From the NCBI GenBank assembly GCA_030248135.1, contig JASANC010000629.1, forward strand, positions 1 to 64,000: a DNA stretch of 64,000 nt. The letters run 5' to 3'. Below are positions 47,014-59,710 of this stretch, one piece after another. Numbering within the stretch: position 1 is the stretch's first letter; every line of letters begins with the position of its first letter. The stretch comes from Theristus sp. LFF4_11. Lineage: Eukaryota; Nematoda; Chromadorea; Monhysterida; Xyalidae. The notes beneath the pieces are model-generated. The model was given only the letters and a program-made list of their open reading frames with translations, made no database searches and had not been told where the DNA came from. The position numbers were made by a program, and so were the translations under genes.

Positions 47014-47200
47014 ATTTGTCGCGTCTGTAGCGCAGGTGTAGGGCTTACGTCTACCGTTCTGTAGGTGGAAAGTTCGAACCCCGCTGCGGACAAGAAACAC
47101 AATGGAGAAATAAAAGTGACCTGTAACAACTAATGGTCTGATCCCTCCAGAGCCGAGGGTAAATTGGGCTCGGGGCAGTATTGCCCGTTTCCGCCGGAGT
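47014..47200 (+). mobile_element. Possible second tRNA-derived SINE type
   Basis: TAGCGCAGGTGTAGGGCTTACGTC resembles an A box. AGTTCGAACCCCGC, about 45 bp later, is close to a consensus B box (GGTTCGANTCC). It is followed by a unique body without a matching copy in this window, so the call rests on the two promoter-like boxes only. Confidence 0.4.
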
Positions 47201-49962
47201 TTGGTACCTTAGGGTTTCCGGAACCGGCGCGCGAACAAATAAAAAAGTTTACAGCGTTGGGCAACAAATCGACGCGATTTTTAAAACGGTCAACCGAATT
47301 TTAACACTGAGAAAACGGCGCGCGCAGCTTCAAATTTGGCAATTGGTATGGGTATTGTTGTCTTTCTTGTGTTTCTACGATTCAATGCGCGCATATGGAA
47401 TGGAAGTTTTATGTATGACGCGGGAATTCAAAATCGGTTAAGTGACCAGAATCGCCGTGATCACTTGTGGACAATTTTGAATCACTGCACCAGTCACTTA
47501 ATAATTTCCATCCTTTCGTTTCGATGACTGCGAACGCATTGAGTCACAGAATCAACAATCTGAAGCTAGATACTGGTACTTAGACTGCGTTTACGTGTTG
47601 TAGAACATCATTGCTACCTTATGCTATAAGCGTAATAAGGTGTTTTTGTGGCGAAAATTAGCAGGTAAACGTAATAGTCCGTTTTCTCAGAAAACTGAAG
47701 ATGTATACGTGATGAGTATAAAGAGTGTACATGAAATTTAATTCTAGAAGACTCCAGTGTAGACGTGTAGATTTCAGTAATCGATCTAAAATCCACAACT
47801 AATTCAAAGAAAAAGGGTCAATTCAAACAAAGCTGCACGAACATAATCCAAGCAATAACAAACCGCCCAGAAAAGCCCAGCAAAAAAAGCGAAATTGCAC
47901 CAAACATGCGAAGGAAGAAGAAAGTGTCGAACAAAATATGATTGACATTTCACAAATGTTAACATAAAACATACGTTCTGCGAATCATAGTGGTTGCGGG
48001 TAGCGATAAATGCGGCTGTTTGGCCATGTTTTTCAACAAACGGACAGCGTTTACATTTTTCAAATGAAGAACTTTGAACAGTTGGTTACTAACACTCCAA
48101 TCAATCGCTGCTAATCAGCTGATGATACACTTTGTAGTCTACATGTATAACTGAAAAAGTTCGCTTTTCTTTTACTTCACCAAGCTAATTACGTGTAACT
48201 TGATAGTACGACAAATGGTGTTTCACTGAGCACCATTTATGATGTGGAACAATAATGGAAGTTTCTCTCAAAGCTCTTTATTTATTAATAAAATGGATAT
48301 CATCCATGGACTGCGTGAAACTCATTATTACCATTGTTTTGTGCTTTTAAGGTTGAAACACGTTTTCCGGATACGTATGATGAGGATCAAAGAGGCTGTC
48401 CGCAAAGTCTGGAAGCCCTTCATTATTGACAGCTGAATTATTAATTTATCATGAACGAGCGCAAAATGACGGACAACGCGCGGAATGAACTGATTATTAT
48501 CAGAAACGTCTGCTAACTTTTGATGGCTTTTTGTTTTTATTTTGTTTTCATGAAAAACAGCATGGTTACATGTGTTAATTAAGATTTATTTTTATGACTG
48601 CACTTTTTTTATTTTCCACACGTCCGCGCTATTTTCTAATGCTTTTCGCCGTTTCATTCAAGTAACAATAATCTTTTTGCATCAACTGCAAATTTTGCCA
48701 ATAAAGGAAGTAAAATTATGAATTGTATTCCGTTAGCGAGAGAAGAGACAGTAGTTTTCAATTATATATGGGAATGTGGAATGAAAAATATCACGCGACA
48801 AACGTCATAAGATGGTTCAATGTGATGTCTGTCTCGATCTCATCGTTGTTTCAATTTGAAAATAGAAGAATTAAAAACTTTTCAGACTTTACAATTACAA
48901 TTTACGTTTTTTTTCAGAATAAATCTTGAAACCATCAACAGAAACAGAAAGCTGGCGGAAGCGGAACCACCGCAGTTATGGAGATTTTCAGCTTAATGAA
49001 GCCCAGCTCAATTCATCAGCTGGTTTCGCACTCTTCAAACACTCCTAAAAATTAAAAAAAAGAAAAAAAGTATGGATAAATAAAATAAAAATAGTGTGAT
49101 ATCAGCGTGAATCGTTCGACTCATGCATGAAAAGTTTAAAGCGGCATTCATGAAGCAGTATTTGGGGACCTAGCTGTGTTAAAACATAGTTACGCGGTCA
49201 CTAAATATAAAATAGTGCCTCACGAACGCCCCTTAAAAATGACAAATACACAGCGGCAACATATGAACACCTAGCACGAAGAGACAGCTTCTCTGTTTTT
49301 GTTTTTGCCAAATGTTTTCGCTCATTTGAGATCAGGATCAAAAGACGGTCTTCGGGGCAAAAATGCATATCGGCAGCAGCGTCGTTTTCATTCGGATAAA
49401 AAAAACCTGAATATGCGTTTTTCTTTGACGATGCAAATGCAATATATTTGTTTTTATTGATGTTCACTGTCTTGAATAACCTATATGTGCGCTCATGAGC
49501 TTTTCTATTGTGACAGAAAGTGACAGAAAGTTTGTCACACGATCAGTTGCTTGCTATGAAACCGAATTTGCTTGTCGGAGCATGAAAACGGCTCGAAACA
49601 ACACTAAAACACTGAGAACTAACGGTTAAGCACAGCTCTGATTGGGCGACATTGTGTGCAATTTTGTGGATAATGAAATAAAATTTACGATAATTTCCGT
49701 CTTTTCTGAATTACGAAAAGATTGCACATATGGTCAATAATAGAATTATATTTTTAGGAGCATTAGAAATAAAATATGCACCATATATTGTGATCAAAAA
49801 GACAAAATATTATTAATTTTGCAGCGATGCTGTGTGGACTAGACGGCGCGTTTAGCTTCAGAAATAAGCCAATTTGTCGATTCTGGACAGCACCTAAAGC
49901 GTTAATCTTGGGACATTTTGTCCAAATGAATATCGAATATGTTTGTTTCATTATATCACTTT

Positions 49963-49997
49963 TACTCAACAAAGAATTGAACAAATTTGTTGAGTAG
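49963..49997. repeat. Mini-hairpin TACTCAACAA..TTGTTGAGTA
   Basis: TACTCAACAAAGAATTG followed by CAAATTTGTTGAGTA: the ends are perfect inverses of each other and match the termini of 42430-42576. Confidence 0.5.
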
Positions 49998-52900
49998 CAT
50001 AATCATGCATTAACCACCGGTTACACTGGTTTCTCATAAAGTTTGCTGCAATGCTACTGGGATAATTTGGTCTTTTTCTGGTCTATTCGCTGAAAAAACA
50101 ATTTATTTTCCAAAACTGCCGTCCAATGCGCAAAAAACGAGTTGCAATTGTTACTGTTGCAGGATTAGCGGGCACGTGGACCGAAAAAAACGTTTTTGTC
50201 ACAGTGGTGTTTACCTCCATAAAAAGTTTATCAAATGACTAAACGCAATAAAAGTGGTGCATTTGTATTTCCGAAAATGGAACTAAACAAGTAGGCAAAC
50301 TATATGCAGCGAAACAAACATCCAGAACAGAGCATTATTTGCATTTTCCGACGAAAATCTATTCGAGTATGGGATTTTCACGTTGCAAATATTCGACGGC
50401 AAGTATGACAGAACTAGGAACAGGAAAGCCGTTAACAACGCTCAATGTACATAGCATTGCCTTTAAATCAAAATTTTACGCAATTATACACATCTCTGTG
50501 TTAGGGCCTACCGCCTTTGGTGGGAAAGGAAATGTGTTCACATGCAAGTTTCTTGCAGAAACAGCATGTAACCGCTGTGGTTTTTGATCTTTTCCTTTTC
50601 ATAAGCTCGATCCGCCACCGAAAGACAGTTTTCAGGAAGAATATATGACTTCTTGCTGAAACATATGGCTTACCACAAATAGCAATGGAAAATTTGTGGC
50701 TCTTGATAATTTATGGGTTTCTTATGGAATGGTAACGACGTAGAAAAAGACATACATATAGAAAAGTGAATAAACATCAATCACCAGTTTTAGTTTGCAA
50801 GATTAGGGTGTGTTTGATTAGAAAGTCCATCTACGATATTTCTTTCAATGTGTGCAAATTACCGGTTCGAGAATTTTCATGTGGAACAAAATCGAAAATA
50901 AAGAAGTGGTTAAACAAAATACGTGAAAACGTGTGAATCGAAATCTTTTCTGCGATCAGGTCTTCACTTAAGCTTTGGCCAAATATCATGTTATCCAAAA
51001 ACGCGCCAGCCGCTGTATGTACTTGAACTACACAATGGAGAAGAAAAAAGATGTTGACTTGAAATATTCTCACCACTGTGGATGTGGTCTAAAGCTTAAC
51101 TAAACAACTAAAAAAACATAATGTGCGCGACGGCGGCACCCTAAACTGACGCTGAAACCGCCGGACCACATGTCAACGAATTGCTCCGTATGAGTTCTTC
51201 AACCGTAGTACCGTAAAAATTTGAAAGCTCTTGAAAATATGTGCATTATTGTCCTGTGATAATGCATCAGCAAGCCCAAATACTGCTGCACAAAAAAAGC
51301 AAAAAAGTGCAAAAATTGGGCAAAGATTGGTTTTTTTGAAGCTTATTTTTAGTGAAGTGTCAAACGCGTTTACTTGATAGTGAATGACCGTATTATTGTG
51401 CGGACTGCGGGTAATGCAGTCGCTTTGCGCTGAAAAAATTTGCTTTGATAATTGTGGAAATTATGATTCTACAACACACTTTTGACTGGTGATCATTTAT
51501 CATATACCTATCATTTATTGCTGAAAAAAACCGCAAAAACAAAACAACAAATCAATCTTTGTGAAAAATTTAAAATAAACCGAACACACTTGGCTGTTGA
51601 CTGTTGAGGATAGATTTAGTTTGTCAGAAACATTTTTCGAGACATTTTTCACAAGTCGTTTTGGTTTTTTGGACTTTCCGCTGCTGCCATTTTCGTGGGT
51701 TACATGTCGACATTTAATTTTGCTCAAAATTACGGCAGTATTGATGTGCTCGATTTTAAAAAACAGAATATTTTTTTGTATTGAACTGAAAAATCTATTT
51801 TTAGCTCTAAAAAGCTTGGAAGAGGGGAAAGCAAAATAAAAAATCGCAGTCTATATGTTCATTACCATCATTGACGTGTGTTTTGGCTGGTATTCTGCGC
51901 AAACACGCCAACACACCACAAACATTGATAATTGGATGCAAACACGAAAACACCTTTATTCTTGCACACAAGCGGGTGGAAATCACGTTAATATGGACAA
52001 TAATGACTATGGTCAAGCATAATACAGTATGTTTGTTCAAACCTGTCACCTTTTTTGGAGAATGTAGAGCACGCGAAAGAAGAAAGAACAAGAACGGAGT
52101 TGCAAGAAGAGATGTTCAGCCACAAATACCGTAAATGAAATGTTTACAAACCTCATCGCTCTCCCTTCATAGCTGTGAGTTGTAGTAATTCAAATTTTCG
52201 CTTTCAAATTTTCAAATATTCTGCGGTGAAAGTAACAGTTTTAAACGAACATACTGTATCCGATTGTCGGTCTCGTGAACGAATAAAAGCATAATATTCC
52301 GTTCCGTTGTAAATTTTTTTTAAATTTTGAGTTTTTCTAAGCCAAAATCAGACACGCGCTTCTTCGACTCGTTCAATGCTGCCAACTACAGTCAACTTTC
52401 AATCGATCAATCCCCCAAAATTTGTGATCACCAAATGTTAAAAGATACACATGAACTGCAGTCATAAAACATGCGGTATTTTTATTTTCACCGTTTGTGG
52501 GTCACTCAATTCATTTCACGTCATAGTGACTGGGTTTGCGCGCGAACCAACCACAGAAAGCACGAACGCTATCTACTGTAGGAGTGAAACATCGACTTGC
52601 GGCTTATGCGGCAATACGAAATTTCGACGCTCATTTTTTTCTCACACATTTCGGAAATCGAAATTTTATGTGGTGGTTGGTGAGGAAAAAATCGAAACAA
52701 TTTTCCTCGACAGAGAACCAGATTTCACTTTTTTATGTTTTTGATTTGTTAGAAAGAGAAATGACGATTGATTATAGATTGTTTGAAAAATTGAACCAGC
52801 CGAAAACAAACACGAAATCGTTTTTTTTGCAGCGTTCAACGACAATTTTCGGAACGATGTGACGTTGAAGTTGAAGCGATTTGACGGCTTGATTGCAAAC

Positions 52901-53183
52901 GGTCCACAAAATTAAAGAACAACAAAAGAATCGCAGTCACAAAATCGATTGGTGGACATCGTCGTCGTGTCGACAATTGTGGATCGAAAAAGCCGTCAAT
53001 CGTACAAATAAATATTGCAAAACAAATTCTGTTCGCGTGTGTTTTCTTTTGTTTCCGATCACCCACCCATCTTTCTCGTCATGACATGACATTCTCGAGC
53101 TTCTGCTACTGTTTTGAACTTCATTTCCATTGAGTTTTCATCTTTCACTCGATCTCTCTGGATTCTGACTGAAAAATAACAAA

Positions 53184-56100
53184 ATGTTACGCGTCAACCA
53201 CGCTGCGAAAAACGTCGTCAACGAAAACGCTGCCAACGGCAAACGAACGACGACGCTTGGGCGGGAGAATTCCTCTTCCAGAGCGTCAAGTGAGCAGCAG
53301 TCGACAGCGCCGGTGAGTTTTTGATATTTTTGATATTGATTGGTGTTGGTTGTAATTGTTTGTTTATACGCTATACGAAAATGTCAAGCTTAATGAAATA
53401 ATTTTGTCAAAAAACCGTTAAGCTGAACTGTTGCAAAAGAGGTAAGCAAAACCGTTTTTGTAGCTAACGTGTTGTTTGTTATGTTTCATTCTTCATCCAA
53501 CGTTTTCAGCTTTGTAAATTTGTCGTTTTGTGCCGTCAAATTCTTGAAACACGCAATGTTCAACTTGTTTTATTACACTTGTTAACACGCATAAAATCGT
53601 GAAGATTCATGAATTTCTTTCTTTCACAAAAGAGAGCGAGCCAAAACCGATGATTTCTTTTCAGCTCGACAAGGAGAACGTGTTCGCGCGTGCTGGCGGC
53701 GGCGGCGGCGATCGAAAGGGCAAAACGCAAACGATCACCGATCAACACCAACCGCAGCAGTCAACAGCAAAACTCGCTTCAACATCGTCAACATTCACCA
53801 GTCAACAACAACAACAACAACACCGCCAGAGTCACCAGCTCTCCAAGAATAACGCCGCATCGTCAAGACGATTTCCGTCGCAGAATGTCGCCACCGCGGT
53901 TCCGTTCACCGTTTATCAAGACGACGACGACGACGCCGTGAAGGAGAACACGGAGAATGCTCCGCCGAAAGCGCCACAGCCACCGAAAGCACCGACCGAT
54001 TTCTCGCATTTGATCCAACAATCGTCGAAAGTCCAATCCTTTCTACATAGCGATACCGAATCGGAGGTAGAAATAATCAATGAGATGTTGTCAATGTTTT
54101 CATTTCATTTCATCCCATTTCGCGAGACGCATGGAATTCCGTTGAAACTGAACGAATTGCAGTTGATGCTGAGTCCCAGTTTTAATGCAACTCGCTGATT
54201 GGTTGTCGTTTTTTACAAATTGTTGATTGTGGTTGTTGATTGACTGTGAAGGTTTGTGTTGGTTGACTGAGCAATATTGACTGACTATGTCGACAGAGCT
54301 GCCAGACCTAGTTTTGTGACGATGTTTACTGATAGTCGATTTTGTGACACAAAAAATAACATTCAGAATGAGAAGTGGTTGTCTGTCATCAGTTCTTCCG
54401 AAAACTTCCGAAAAAACGCAGTAAAACGATTTGCTCACATTCAACCTCACCTCAGTACGAAACGACAGTCAGGTTTACTTTTTTCACAAAATTCTTGCAC
54501 AAATTCACAATTTTTTTCGCGCAACTTTCAGGCCGCCACCTCGTTCCTGTCGCACGACGTCGCTCCGTCGCATCATCCAGTCGCGAGCAGCAGTCGGCAA
54601 CCGCTGGCGCCGCTCGTCGCCGCGCCACAAAACGACAAACAATCCGGCTCACCTAATTCGGTGACGATGGGCGCTGAGCGACTGTTCGACACGACGATGG
54701 AATGTGAGCGGGTGGAGACTGGAGTGTTTGTTGCGCGTTTGAGAGTTTGCTGTTCAGTGGTGGCATTTGGTTTTGTGTTTGTGGTTGAACTGTGAAGTAT
54801 TAGCCAAAAATCAGCTGATTAGTTGGCTGATGCTAAGTTTGGTTCACTCTCACTCTCACCCGGTTGGTGTCGTTTAATTTTGTGTCATACAGTCAAACTG
54901 TAAATCAGAAGTAATTAGCTGATTGATTGGCCGCTTCCACGTTTGCTTCAGTCTCACTGGTTGGTCCAACTTGGCTTGCTCTTTCACTAATAGGTAATGG
55001 TCTGATTTGGTTTGATTTTGTATCATGCGGCCGAACTGTAAATCCTTAAATAAAGTTTCATACAATTGTACTATCATATTGACGTTTTCACAGTCGACGC
55101 TGTTTATGCATCCGATTTCGAAACATCACAGGCAGATATTTTTTATTATTCCAGCCATCCGTAGCGATGTCTCGCACTCTCCAATGTCGATGCAGTCGAG
55201 TTCACCGGAGGAAACGGTGCGCTTTTTTAATTCATTTCGTTCGTTTCAGAATTTTGAAAACCGCATGCCCAGAATTTGAAACGCACGTTTCTGGAACTTT
55301 GAAAACGACATTTCTAGTATTTGGAAAACCACATTTCTGATTTTCAAAAAATCAGATTCCCCAAATTTGAGAAACATGTTGAGAAGACTTAGAGAGCCCA
55401 AATTCGAACGTAGTCGTACCGAAATGCTGTCATGTGCTCTGAAGCAGGCCGTTGCGCGCTTTTCATTGCATGCACGGAAACTTGGCCTGTTAGTCCCTTT
55501 GTTGAAGTCAGTTCTCAGCCACTTCCGTCAGCCAATCAGCGTATCAAATTCTAAAGAAAACAGAAAAAACAACCTCAAACTCCATTGCAGCACGACGAGG
55601 CACCGACGCAGCGCAACCTGCTGGGCGAGTTGAACGATCAAGCCGATCAGACCGAGGAGCAGGAGGACGAGGACTATGAAGAGCAAGAGGACGAGGACGA
55701 TCTGTTGTACACGTCCGCGATGGGCAGCGACGCGACCTCGGAGTATCACACGGCGCCGCCGGCCTCGGAGAAGCAGCTCCACATGGACTACGTGCTCGCG
55801 GTGCCGGAGTACGTGGAAGGCGTCTACGACTACCTGAGGGCGAGAGAGGTGAGAGCCGGTGTTAGCGTCAGTGGGTGTTGGAGTTTTATGAAAATTAGTA
55901 GTGCCTACAACCACTTAGGGATGGAAAAAACCGGTTCCGGTTTCTTTTCACGGCTCACGGTTAACGTTTTTGTTGTCACCTTTGTTTTTTTGGTGGTTGG
56001 TGATATTGATTGATTTCACCTATTGCGATCGATCGCTAGATTGTGCTAATGCTGGATTTTCTGAAGAACAACCAATCCAATACTTGGCTTCTGGGTTTTC

Positions 56101-59100
56101 TTCATTAGTCCTGGAAGTTTTCTCATTCGTCTGAATCATTGCCGTTTGAGTTACCTCATAATTCCGATTCTATAGCTTTTGAGTTTTTCTCTCATTATTC
56201 CTGAATTTCTGAATGAATGTTTTTCATTATTCTTCAGTTGACCCGTCGTCCCACGGCCGACTACATGCGCAAGCAGGCGGAGTTGACCGCTGAAATGCGT
56301 GAGATCCTCGTTGATTGGCTGGTCGACGTTTGCCTCGAGTACAACTTGCAGACGGTAGGAGCGCCTTTGGGTGTTTTCTTTTCTTGGGACATTTTACTTG
56401 CGCTTATTTTACACTTGAAAATATTTGAACCGTTTTGCTGTTTGAATCGTTTGAGCCGTGTTTGCGTTTGTTTTTCTTGAGAGCATTTTTTGATTTTCTT
56501 GTTTTCCGCGCCACAGGCCAATCAACCGATTGAAGTTGACTGAAATTGTGAATGCACACTAAACAGTCTGTGTGAAACACGGGATGCTTCGGTCGCGGAA
56601 TAACTGTTTTTTTTCGAATCAGTGTAGAAAATGACCGTTTTTACGCGAGTGATATTCAGTAAAACGATTATTCATAAACATGACTTGAGTAAAAATTTAG
56701 CTGAAATTTGCGACATATCACACAATCTGCACACGATAGCGCACTTTATGCCATTTGTGCTTTACTTTTGCGCATTTTTCATAAGTTCCGTTTTTTTTCC
56801 ACAGGAAACGCTGCATTTGGCAGTTCTGTACGTTGACTTGACGTTGGCCAACCGCTTGGTGCAGAAGTCGCAGCTTCAACTGGTCGGCACAACTGCGTGC
56901 ATGATTGCAGCGTGCGTTTCGGGGGGGGGGAGGGGAGGCTGGAGAATGGGATCTTATTTCGTTATTCAGGGGGTTTCTGTTTTTTTCCTGCTGTGGGTTT
57001 TTTTACGGAACGACCAAGCATTTATTTCGTTCTCTCAACGAGAAGTGAAGGATTTTTTTTTGTTGAACGAAACGTTTTGAGGGGGTGAATGGTTGGTAAA
57101 TGAGCAAACGTTTTCCGAAAACGCACCCCCTACCTGATCTCGTTCTTTCTTCTTTTGCATGGTGCACACTGTGCGAACTCTGTTTTTTTAGAAAGGTTTT
57201 TTTTCAGTAAATACGAAGAGATCTATCCACCGGAGCTGGGCGAATTCGTGTACATTACTGACGATACGTACAGTAGAGACGAGGTCTTGTTTTTTTCTTC
57301 CTGCTTATTTTGATGAGATTCAAACTTTCCTAGTGATCGGAATTGATTGTAACACCTTTCATCTAAAGCATGTTTGCCTAAACCTGCCACTGCTTCGCAG
57401 AATACAGAGCATGCGAAGCATTGAAATACGGTAAGAAGAACGAATGTATCGGGTTTCGATAAAAAAATAAAAAAACAATTTTTGTGGCCATCTCCCGTTC
57501 TTTCCTTCTTCACGAGCTTCGTGCGTATTTTGCGAAACAAGTGATCGGTTTAAACAAACAAACTGTACGAAACACTTCAAAAGCAACAGGATCGACAAGA
57601 AAAAAGTTCAAATTCAGCGGCCATATTTGCTTTTTCCCCTGTAAATTACAGGTGCAAAAAATGGAGCGCTCCCTGCTGAACTCTGTACTCCAATTCGAGT
57701 GCTCTCTGGTGACACCGATCGTCTTTCTGACGTATTTCTGCAAGATCGCACGCGCAGACGGCAGGACACGCTCGTTGGCTGAGGTTGGTTGTCATTGCTG
57801 TTGAGGCTGCGCCGCTTCGGTCCGACTGCGCGGCCTTTTGCCGTTCGCAAACCGGAATTTGGATCTTGTGGCTGTAAAAGCGGATTTAGTTTGACCTATT
57901 TTTTCAAACGTGTTCCACTGAAATGACGTCATGTGCCGCCAAACATGCGCTTGCCGTTCACAGCAAACCAGATTTTTCGTTTAGCTGATTTCGTCCGGTA
58001 AACAAATGGTGAATGTCGAATCACTCACACCAAACTGACATTTTAGTGCCTGTACTTTGACAAACGAGCGTTTTTAAAGCAAATGACGTCATTTTTGTCC
58101 GGACACGTTTGAACAAATCCACAATAATTGGTTTTTTGTGTGCGTACGCACCGACAAGACACACTCAAAAAATGGCCACGCGATTTCGAAATCGTGTCGT
58201 GTGCGCAAGAGAAACTAAATCGCACTATCGATTAGAACTAATCGATTTAGAAAACGTCATCTGTTGGCCTTGATCGCTTCCCTAGTTCCCTCTATTTCAA
58301 AATCAAACAGTCAGCCTGATTGGTTGGTGAGCACGTGGTGCGCATGCATTCCTGGACTCCGCCTCCACAAGAATTCCTGCGCAGAATGCGTGTGCACCAA
58401 CCAATCAGCGAACTGCATATCATTTAGAAGCACGTTGTTCTCCTTCTCAGTACCTCTGCGAGCTGACCTTACTCGACATGCGCTATCTCGTGTATCGTCC
58501 GTCGCAAATTGCCGGTGCGGCGCTCTGTCTCGCGAATTTGATGACCGGACCGATTCCATGGGTTTGGCGGAAATGAATTCATGTTTTTTTTCATGTCGAA
58601 TGAGAAATTTTACTCTGAGAGTGGGTTTGTAAGGGATAAGAGCGTGAATTTACGGTTTGAATTATTGCGGAGAGATGATTGCGTCAAATTAGAGTGATTC
58701 ACTTTTTTTTCCGCTAAATACCGATCGTCGAAACTTGTATCGCGCTTGATTGAAATCAAAGTGCCCCCCCCCTCCCCCGTTTGTTTATTCTTTCGCGATT
58801 TCTGTAGTCTTCGAAAAAAGCGACAGATTTAAACAGACCACATACATATACTTATTCTGAGATGAGAACAGGTGGGAGTGGGACCTTTCTTCCTATTTCG
58901 TCTTTTGTTTCTGAGCTTCGTTTTGTGCTATACTGTACTCTCGTCTTGCAGCCTGAGAAACTCGAGCAAGCCGCGCGCATGGACATCACGCACATCTACA
59001 CGTGCATCAAGCAGATGCTGCACAGCTTCAAAAAGGCCGTCTCTGGGCCGAGCAAGGCGACGTACTCGAAGTACAGCGAGCCGAGGTGGACTGTTTTTGG

Positions 59101-59710
59101 TGGTTTTGTTCGTTTGTATACTGTGGAAGTCTAGATTATAGACAATCAGCTGATTGGTTGGGGATCATGTGCAGGCATTGCTGTGGCGGCGGAGTCTGTC
59201 CTCCACAGAAAGCATGCATCACGTGATCACTGATCGGCTCAGCTAATTGCATCAGCTCAATTCTTCCTAAAATCTTCTGTTGCAAATTCTGTCCACTGCT
59301 CAGACAACATTCGATGCTGTACAGCAAAGACAGGGAGAACGTAAAAAAAAATCGTTTTCAAAGCTACAGTCCATTTTTATATTATATGTTGTTCACTGAT
59401 TGGTTGGTGTGGTGGTGTACACACGCGTGACGGATGCATTGCTATGTAGATCTTTTTACTCCGCCTCCACATCACGAACTAATCAGCGAATTGCGTATGA
59501 TGTTGAAATAGAGTGTGGATTTAAAAAAGAACTTTATGTTGTCTTTGTTGCAGCAGCATCCAATATTGCGTGAGGATTGTGAAGAATCTGGTTTTTTGGG
59601 ATCTCCATCTTTCAAGATTTGACCAATCAGCTCTGATGTTCTTATTTTTCAGCCATCACTCTGTTGCGCTTCTCGCAGCGCCCGATGATTTGCCGGAAGT
59701 GTGCGTTTGA
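53184..59710 (+). CDS. CycA: Cyclin A, complete (12 exons, 585 aa)
   Basis: Exons are 53184-53312, 53665-54066, 54532-54703, 55155-55216, 55591-55848, 56238-56354, 56805-56911, 57208-57283, 57652-57783, 58451-58561, 58952-59085 and 59653-59710; all phases join. Cyclin A binds and activates CDK2/CDK1 in S phase and G2/M, and is destroyed by the APC/C. Degradation signals are visible: a D-box-like RTTTLGREN (21-29) and two KEN boxes (46-48 and 136-138). A poly-Gln tract and an acidic [16 protein letters not shown] block follow. The cyclin box starts near [12 protein letters not shown] with [12 protein letters not shown] (about 361-372). [32 protein letters not shown] and [13 protein letters not shown] are diagnostic of A-type rather than B-type. 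The C-terminal fold ends [14 protein letters not shown]. Introns 9 and 11 contain CTGATTGG-family MITEs. Longer than typical cyclin A (about 430-490 aa) because of the low-complexity N-terminus. Confidence 0.96.
58290..58432. mobile_element. CTGATTGG-family MITE just upstream of cyclin A exon 10
   Basis: GCCTGATTGGTTGGTGAGCA and CACGTGGTGCGCATGCATTC on the left mirror GAATGCGTGTGCACCAACC and AATCAGCGAACTGCATATCA on the right, with core GACTCCGCCTCCACA. It ends about 18 bp before the 3' splice site of exon 10. Confidence 0.7.
59130..59255. mobile_element. CTGATTGG-family MITE in cyclin A intron 11 (first of two)
   Basis: CAATCAGCTGATTGGTTGG, GCAGGCATTGCTGTGGCGGCGG and CACAGAAAGCATGCATCACG define the copy; an internal part of the left arm is deleted. 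It lies 45 bp after exon 11. Confidence 0.7.
59368..59518. mobile_element. CTGATTGG-family MITE in cyclin A intron 11 (second of two)
   Basis: CACTGATTGGTTGGTGTGG, GTGACGGATGCATTGC, ACTCCGCCTCCACATCACG and ACTAATCAGCGAATTGCG are present in family order, followed by TGAAATAGAGTGTG. The right arm is shortened. Confidence 0.65.

Larger units (their letters stand above)
46906..53183. other. 6.3 kb gene-poor stretch between stomatin B and cyclin A
   Basis: No ORF shows a domain, signal peptide or splice-consistent partner. It holds a second SINE-like unit (47014-47200), a partial relative of the 33541 element (47385-47530) and a mini-hairpin (49963-49997). The missing first exon of stomatin B probably lies at its left side, and the cyclin A promoter at its right. 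Confidence 0.55.
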
